Assembly: GCF_000699445.3 (NCBI RefSeq)
Contig: NC_067200.1
Span: 4,666,950 to 4,730,949 of the forward strand
Direction of reading: 5' to 3'
Origin: Schistosoma haematobium
Lineage: Eukaryota > Platyhelminthes > Trematoda > Strigeidida > Schistosomatidae
Length of the DNA: 64,000 bases
Positions 60,301 to 64,000 of this stretch are shown piece by piece. Under the pieces are notes generated by a model. It was given only the letters and a program-made list of their open reading frames with translations. It did not search any database and was not told the DNA's origin. Positions within the stretch are counted from its first letter, which is position 1. Every line of letters starts with the position of its first letter. Both the position numbers and the translations under genes were made by a program.

Positions 60301-61872
60301 TGGTGGTCACACAAAGACATCAGTTCATCAAGTCGTTGACTATTGAACTGGATCGTGTTGGTAGACTCAGACTACTTAATTATCGTAATAAACGGTCGGA
60401 GACTTTGGATCTCTAACTATGTAGTCTGTATCTAATAGCATGGCTCGCACCAACAGTCAATGATTTCATGGACTGATATCACATTTCAGTTTGCCCATCC
60501 TTAAATTTCCTCCGATTTACTGCCGCACTAGCCAGAATCATTTGTCGCGGTAGGCGGTGGTTAAACACACATTGTTGTCCAGTAGTCAGTTGTTGTGTCT
60601 TGAATACTTACAGATTTAACAACAGACTTTCATCATTCTTATCAAGTAAACTACAGATTTAGATCTCAAGAATTCATATACAAGTGGGATATTCCAATAG
60701 AATACAATATTTCTGTGTCTCGTAAACTACTGTTCGTTTTAACTTTGAAAATTACGTTTGTAGTTTGATTGCAAACAGTTTTATTCTAGCTAATTGACTA
60801 GTCAGATCCCCGTCCATAGGAAATATTGGTCGCCTAATATAAATCAGCTTTACTATACAATTAGTGTAAGATTAATCGGATATAAAGTAAAAAACAATCA
60901 TCTACCGTGTGATTGTACAGGTTTATGTACTTGACTTTTAATTATAACTCATTTTGAGAGAGACTGGTAATGCTGTTTGGTCACTTAAAGTACAAGTAGA
61001 TGAATTCGGGATTCGATTCACTGCATAATGATTATATGACGTTTCCTTTAACTACGAAACTGTCGTTTTTCTTCAATAGATCTCTTGATACCTGTACAGT
61101 TACTCCAAAGGATTAAGTGATGGTTTTCAAGTCGTAAAGAGTTTCCTTAGTGTCTAGTTTTGTTGGAAATCATACTAAAAATTTTCTAGCAAATGTAAGT
61201 AAAGCAGTGGCTTACCAATTAATGTGTTCGACTTTCAAACACCAGGCAAACATGGTTCAAGTTCCTCTCCACCTACTTCGACTTGAACAATAGTCAAGTA
61301 GTAGTAATCACTGACCTTCACACATATTAAAATATAAGTCAAAGTCAATTACAAATTTCTGTACTCGGTGAGTTACATCATCATTTTGCATCCTAATATC
61401 TGACTATTATAACTTTTATAATTCATTCTTACATACACCATTGTGTCATATATATGTATGTGTGATTTTTTCTATTTTAATGAGCAGGAAGTTACCATTT
61501 GCACGTTTAGTACGTTCTATCACTGTTCGTACACTTGGTCCGAGCTATTTATCATTTAATTGGCAAGCTGTCTGTTTTTTGGCATTACAAGAAGCTGCAG
61601 AAGCATTTATTGTTCATTTATTCGAATGCGCACAACGATGCGCAATACATGCAAGACGTGTAACAGTTATGACCAAGGATATACAATTAGTGACACATTT
61701 ACAAAATATACCAACTTCATCACAATTTACACATTATCATCATACTATACAAAGCCAACAACAACTGGCACATTTGAAACAATTAAAATATAAACACGCT
61801 TCACAGCCTCGAAAAAAAGGTTATTCTCAACAATCAGATGTTGATGAAGACGATAGCACTGATACTTCATAG
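48167..61872 (+). CDS. cenH3: Centromeric histone H3 (CENP-A/cenH3), gene span of four exons
   Basis: Exons 48167-48312, 55214-55326, 59232-59499 and 61488-61872 join in phase (2, 1, 2) to 303 codons and a TAG. Residues about 1-150 form a basic, Ser/Gln/Arg-rich tail with no similarity to the canonical H3 tail. The histone fold runs from about 155 to 249: [13 protein letters not shown] (alpha-N), [11 protein letters not shown] (alpha-1), a loop 1 about four residues longer than in H3, [20 protein letters not shown] (alpha-2), then [17 protein letters not shown] and the long loop 1 are CENP-A hallmarks; replicative H3 has neither. A 54-residue C-terminal extension rich in Gln, Ser and Asp follows. 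CENP-A replaces H3 in centromeric nucleosomes and specifies the kinetochore site. Introns are 6.9, 3.9 and 2.0 kb. The histone-fold exons are near certain; exon 1 is inferred from phase, GC content and basic composition. Confidence 0.85.
48313..49805. other. Intron 1 of cenH3, unique part
   Basis: No coding or repeat signal recognised before the RTE fragment at 49806. The ORF 48888-49136 lacks motifs. Confidence 0.5.
50195..50660 (+). repeat. SINE-like repeat R1 inserted in the RTE copy
   Basis: Sense copy beginning GGTACGGCCGATAATGGG and ending near GTGCCTCGTACCAATG. It interrupts the RTE reading between FGEGTLKRS and [10 protein letters not shown], removing about ten residues. So the R1 copy is younger than this RTE copy. 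Confidence 0.7.
51060..51082 (+). repeat. (CAGT)n tail of RTE copy
   Basis: Five to six CAGT units directly after the last RTE homology; RTE elements are known to end in short simple repeats. Confidence 0.6.
51752..52316 (-). pseudogene. RTE reverse transcriptase palm and thumb
   Basis: Two overlapping frames give [20 protein letters not shown] (motif B), [15 protein letters not shown] (motif C, with Gly for the second Asp) and then [39 protein letters not shown] and LLYGSET. A frame change lies near 52110. With YADG the polymerase is expected to be dead. Confidence 0.8.
52330..52600 (+). pseudogene. RTE 3'-end fragment in opposite orientation
   Basis: Plus-strand text near 52390-52580 reads [16 protein letters not shown], then [16 protein letters not shown] and [11 protein letters not shown] in broken frames. 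This is the C-terminal end of an RTE polyprotein lying inside the minus-strand element. Confidence 0.65.
52728..52865 (-). repeat. SINE-like repeat R1, 3' fragment
   Basis: Starts with the tail complement TTTATTTATTTTAACACA and runs through GGCACCAAATACATATGCGCC to CCGAAGCAG. It is the 3' 135 bp of R1, as left by 5' truncation. Confidence 0.7.
53173..53544 (-). pseudogene. RTE linker between endonuclease and RT
   Basis: One open frame of 123 codons, Lys/Glu-rich, with [30 protein letters not shown] and [17 protein letters not shown]. This is the usual connecting region of RTE polyproteins. Confidence 0.7.
53570..54080 (-). pseudogene. RTE AP endonuclease fragments
   Basis: Frame 54078-53839 gives [20 protein letters not shown], the start of the RTE endonuclease. 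The 53830-53570 stretch, in broken frames, reads as its C-terminal part (an IDHIAIS-like block, then a [13 protein letters not shown] end). The central part with the GDFN motif is missing. Confidence 0.6.
54690..55138. repeat. R1 composite: two R1 pieces in opposite orientation
   Basis: 54690-54985 matches R1 antisense (GGTTCATACGCCAGTTGTTCC to the CTCTCGGCC block). 54990-55138 matches the R1 3' end in sense (TCACACAAATCGCATGA to TTGTACCAATATTTGTG and an AAATA tail). The two halves face the same breakpoint, an inverted arrangement not seen in the other copies. It lies just before cenH3 exon 2. Confidence 0.65.
55214..55326 (+). CDS. cenH3: cenH3 exon 2
   Basis: Acceptor TATTTATTTTAG and donor GTATGT. 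It encodes 37 full codons, Ser-, Asn- and Arg-rich ([20 protein letters not shown]). There is no in-frame ATG, so a preceding exon is needed. It exits in phase 1. Confidence 0.75.
55575..56130 (+). repeat. Dispersed repeat R3, copy 1
   Basis: It shares with 59625-60015 the blocks GAGTCCAGAACA, TATTTCAGACATACT, CATAAAATAGAAAATAAC and AAAAAGTGGCT/AAAAAGTGACT, in order. GAATCAGATC occurs as a short tandem at 55746-55775. No ORF. Confidence 0.6.
57475..57762. mobile_element. MITE family M1, copy 2
   Basis: Left end GTGTGATTATAGTTTATGG, right end CCATAAATTATAGTCTCGC, with the same internal order as copy 1. About 288 bp, non-coding, in cenH3 intron 2. Confidence 0.7.
57878..58392 (-). repeat. SINE-like repeat R1, full-length antisense copy
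   Basis: Begins with the tail complement TTTATTTATTTGAACACA and ends near CTCTCGGCTGTACCAGGG. Its last 320 bp closely match the window start. It is the reference copy used here for the family. Confidence 0.8.
59232..59499 (+). CDS. cenH3: cenH3 exon 3 (tail end and alpha-N helix)
   Basis: Acceptor AACAAACAAAG after a T-rich tract, donor AG/GTAAGT. It encodes residues 88-175: a basic Gln/Ser-rich tail, then [20 protein letters not shown], the junction of tail and alpha-N helix. The intron falls just before KLPF, splitting an Arg codon. Confidence 0.9.
59625..60015 (+). repeat. Dispersed repeat R3, copy 2
   Basis: Colinear with 55575-56130 and in the same orientation in the next intron of the same gene. 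Confidence 0.6.
60130..60460 (+). pseudogene. Decayed RTE 3' fragment
   Basis: With stops it can be read as the RTE C-terminal domain: a FHRFK stretch, [10 protein letters not shown], and a block resembling [19 protein letters not shown]. An antisense piece of the same domain may follow at 60465-60590. Confidence 0.4.
61488..61872 (+). CDS. cenH3: cenH3 exon 4 (histone fold core and C-terminal extension)
   Basis: The acceptor ATGAGCAG leads straight into [11 protein letters not shown]. It contains all of alpha-1, loop 1, alpha-2 and alpha-3, then a tail with QPRKKG and an acidic end [11 protein letters not shown], and stops at TAG 61870-61872. The extension after the fold is unusual, as most H3 and CENP-A proteins end within a few residues of alpha-3. 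Confidence 0.95.
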
Positions 61873-62370
61873 ATGAATCTTTCTTTGTTTTTCTTTTCTC
61901 CGAATTCTTTTTATTTATATACATATATGTATACATCCTTGTTATTTTATCATGATATGTTTTTGTGTATCTGTATCTGTACAGATCATGATGTACATAC
62001 TGTCTCCATTGTTCATACCTTTCCCGTGACGATGGTTGATACGATAAGTCAATCAGAAGTAGCCAAATAGGGAAGGTCAATCGATAGCAATCAGAATTGA
62101 CCTGAATGACAAGTGCATTTAATTGGCTAAGAAATGGATTAAATTCCCAAGGGGGGTAGAGTTGTACATGTATAAATGAGTATTTGTTTATTTTATTCTG
62201 TAGTCCAATATACTTTCTCGTTCAGTCTTGTGTTCTCGCTCAAGTAGTCATTTGGGGTGAGGGTTAGTGTATAGCACATGTATCAGAATCAATTTTCGGA
62301 ATCCGCCAGTTACAACAGTTTCTGGCAACGTTATTTGTCCCAAACCCACTCGAAGATAACTAAAATTATA
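61873..62370. other. Intergenic region, possible LTR end
   Basis: Between the cenH3 stop and the kelch exon. The stretch 62080-62355 resembles the end of an LTR plus primer site in layout (GTTCTCGCTCAAGTAG, then CAACAGTTTCTGGCAACG), but no partner LTR or internal region is present. It directly follows the point where the kelch reading frame fails. Confidence 0.3.
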
Positions 62371-62866
62371 TATATAATTTTCGATAACTGTATTCGCTGA
62401 ATTACTCCTACTTCGACTCATTTCTCCAATTATTTCCCATTTATTTTCTTTCGGATCATATCGTTCAATGGATTTCAAACGATCATTTCCATTGTTTCCA
62501 CCAATAGCATATAAGTAATCACCATGTTGAATAAGTGATACACCACCTCTCGATGAATTCATTCGATTTATTAAGGTCCATTGATCCGTCAACGGTTCAT
62601 AATATTCCACTGAATCGTGATAATATCGACCATCAAATCCACCAATCACATATATTTTCCCATGTAATTCTCCAGTTGACCCATCACTACGTATATGATT
62701 CATTGAAGATATAGTTTGCCATAAATTTCCATCCACGGTATATCTTTCTGCAGAGTCTAAACGACCTCCATATTCACCATTATGACCTCCAATTGCATAG
62801 ATATATCCATTTGCATATGTAACACTGACGTAATAACGATTCTCATACATGCAGCTTGCTTCATGC
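62371..62866 (-). CDS. Kelch-repeat protein exon (KLHL10-like), interrupted
   Basis: After acceptor AAAATTTTTAG (exon from 62866) the frame encodes three kelch blades: NGYIYAIGGHNGEYGG...W, GKIYVIGGFDGRYYHD...W and DYLYAIGGNNGNDR...W. Each has the di-Gly and the spaced Tyr/Trp. A fourth begins with IENYIY. Spacing and text resemble KLHL10, a BTB-kelch adaptor for cullin-3 ligases studied mainly in male germ cells; the subfamily call is tentative. The frame then leaves kelch homology at about 62370 where the DNA is TA-rich, and I see no good donor. No BTB/BACK exons or further blades are in the window. It is either a gene with a downstream exon beyond cenH3 or a broken copy. Confidence 0.7.
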
Positions 62867-63655
62867 CTAAAAATTTTAAACGAGACCCTCACACAATTGA
62901 ATTTATATCCTATACATTGGTGATTAAATATAAGTGGTTAGTAAACTTAATGACTTCAAGGAAAGCATATACATATTTGATCCTCAAGCTTTCAATGTGC
63001 TTCTAATTACACATTTTAAGTGAATGTTGCAGTTAAGAACAGTGACTGTTGGATTCTGGTCGGGAGTAATGTTCACTTAGTGTGCATCAAGTTTCAGTGT
63101 TCAACCAATGATAGTGTCGTGGGAAATATTCAGTACTTAGTGCTGCTGATTGCTTCGAGCGAATAATGGACTCACCAATTATTGCTGTTTATTTTAATTG
63201 TGGTCCATAATTACATCCCATTAAATCTGAATCTGTTGTTCAGATGTGTTCTACAACTGTATCAGTTGTGTGCCAACTGAGATTTATTATTCATGGTGAG
63301 TTGTAATTTTATCTTCCTCGTCTATAATAAAGAGTGTTTTCAAGTTTGACTAATACAGGATGATATGAGTTGTTAGGGTGACTGGTGTTATTGGGAATGG
63401 ATGGTTTCTGTGTGATCAATTAATTGTTTAGTGTATACAGTACTTGCATCGAACTGATAATCAGCTACAACGTAGGGCCAGGCACATATGTGCATCGGTC
63501 CGATTCGCCATACCTCATCAGTACAGCAAGATGAACACCAAATTCATAGAAGTGGTTGATTCAGTGATGGTAATATGTAAAAAAAGATTGCAAATAAGGA
63601 TACGATACAGGAAAAAAGAATTAGTTCGTAGAAAGAAAGATATGAAGCGATTTTA
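62867..63655. other. No recognisable feature
   Basis: Presumably intron 5' of the kelch exon. No second kelch, BTB or BACK exon was found. Confidence 0.4.
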
Positions 63656-64000
63656 ATCTCATAGTTTAAGGGAAGACAGAGAGTGTATACACCAACGCCA
63701 TTGTCATCGATCCTGAGCCATATCACCCAGAGTCTCTAAGCATTGGTTACGATAGTCACGCGGACCCGAACCAAGTAGTCTGCATATACCAACATGGCTC
63801 AGACTAGAAGTTAGCGTCTTCAAGCACTGATGCCACGTTTTCTTCCAACCATCTCCAACACCGGTTAGCCTTGTGCGTCGTGTTAATCGGTGTTCAGGCA
63901 TACGTAACACGTGACCCAACCATCTCAGTCGATGAAGATTCATAACCTCATCAACTGATTTAGCATCATTCCCTAATGCCCTGCGTCTAACATCACTATT
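63656..64000 (-). pseudogene. RTE 3' end, running off the window
   Basis: Minus-strand frame 63943-63704 reads MNLHRLRWLGHVLRMPEHRL, RLTGVGDGWKKTW and LSHVGICRLLGSGPRDYRNQ, the C-terminal domain of SR2-type RTE polyproteins. It matches 51730-51230. The upstream part lies beyond 64000. Confidence 0.75.

Larger units (their letters stand above)
59500..61487. other. Intron 3 of cenH3
   Basis: Contains R3 copy 2 and small decayed RTE pieces. The rest (60600-61487) shows nothing recognisable. Confidence 0.6.

Noticed and set aside
61745..62080. 111-residue minus-strand ORF across the cenH3 stop
   Set aside because: Overlaps the coding end of cenH3 antisense; no motif.
1..64000. Searched by eye for tRNA, rRNA, CRISPR arrays and bacterial-type operons
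   Set aside because: None found; codon use, introns and repeats are those of a metazoan nuclear genome.

Overview
The window looks like nuclear DNA of a trematode, most likely a blood fluke (Schistosoma or a close relative). It is AT-rich, with long TE-filled introns and many AT, AAT and TC microsatellites. The retroelements are of types known from schistosomes: RTE elements of the SR2/SR3 type, CR1/jockey-like elements, a CsRn1/Boudicca-type Ty3/gypsy element with a CHCC gag finger, and a Penelope-like element with hammerhead ribozyme. The species cannot be named from sequence alone.

Three host genes can be supported. (1) On the minus strand, 15310 to 1727, seven exons of an unrecognised protein rich in Ser, Thr and Asn join in phase at all six junctions; both ends of the gene are open. 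(2) On the plus strand, 48167 to 61872, four exons join in phase into a 303-residue centromeric histone H3 (CENP-A/cenH3), with a long basic tail, a histone fold carrying the FNWQA loop-1 signature and a Ser/Asp-rich C-terminal extension. Its first intron is 6.9 kb and full of retroelements. (3) On the minus strand, 62866 to about 62370, there is one exon of a kelch-repeat (KLHL10-like) protein that stops inside its fourth blade.

Layout. 1-15.3 kb: host gene 1 with SINE-like, MITE and RTE fragments in its introns. 15.4-19.8 kb: a decayed CR1-like element on the minus strand. 20-25.4 kb: further CR1-like fragments. 25.5-46 kb: a large inverted duplication built on a gypsy element. The left arm is solo LTR, a 1.6 kb block X, a gypsy 3' remnant, and a complete LTR-internal-LTR element. 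The right arm is the inverse of X and a complete element. Between the arms lie a Penelope-like element with inverted terminal repeats and a dead CR1-like RT. 46-48 kb: a dead RT. 48-62 kb: the cenH3 gene, whose introns hold two RTE elements, SINE-like copies, a MITE and a paired repeat. 62-64 kb: the kelch exon and an RTE 3' end.

No retroelement ORF is intact. The RTE and the main CR1 RT active-site motifs are mutated. The two gypsy copies keep catalytic residues but share stops and frameshifts, so they look like recent duplicates of an already dead element, or an assembly product.
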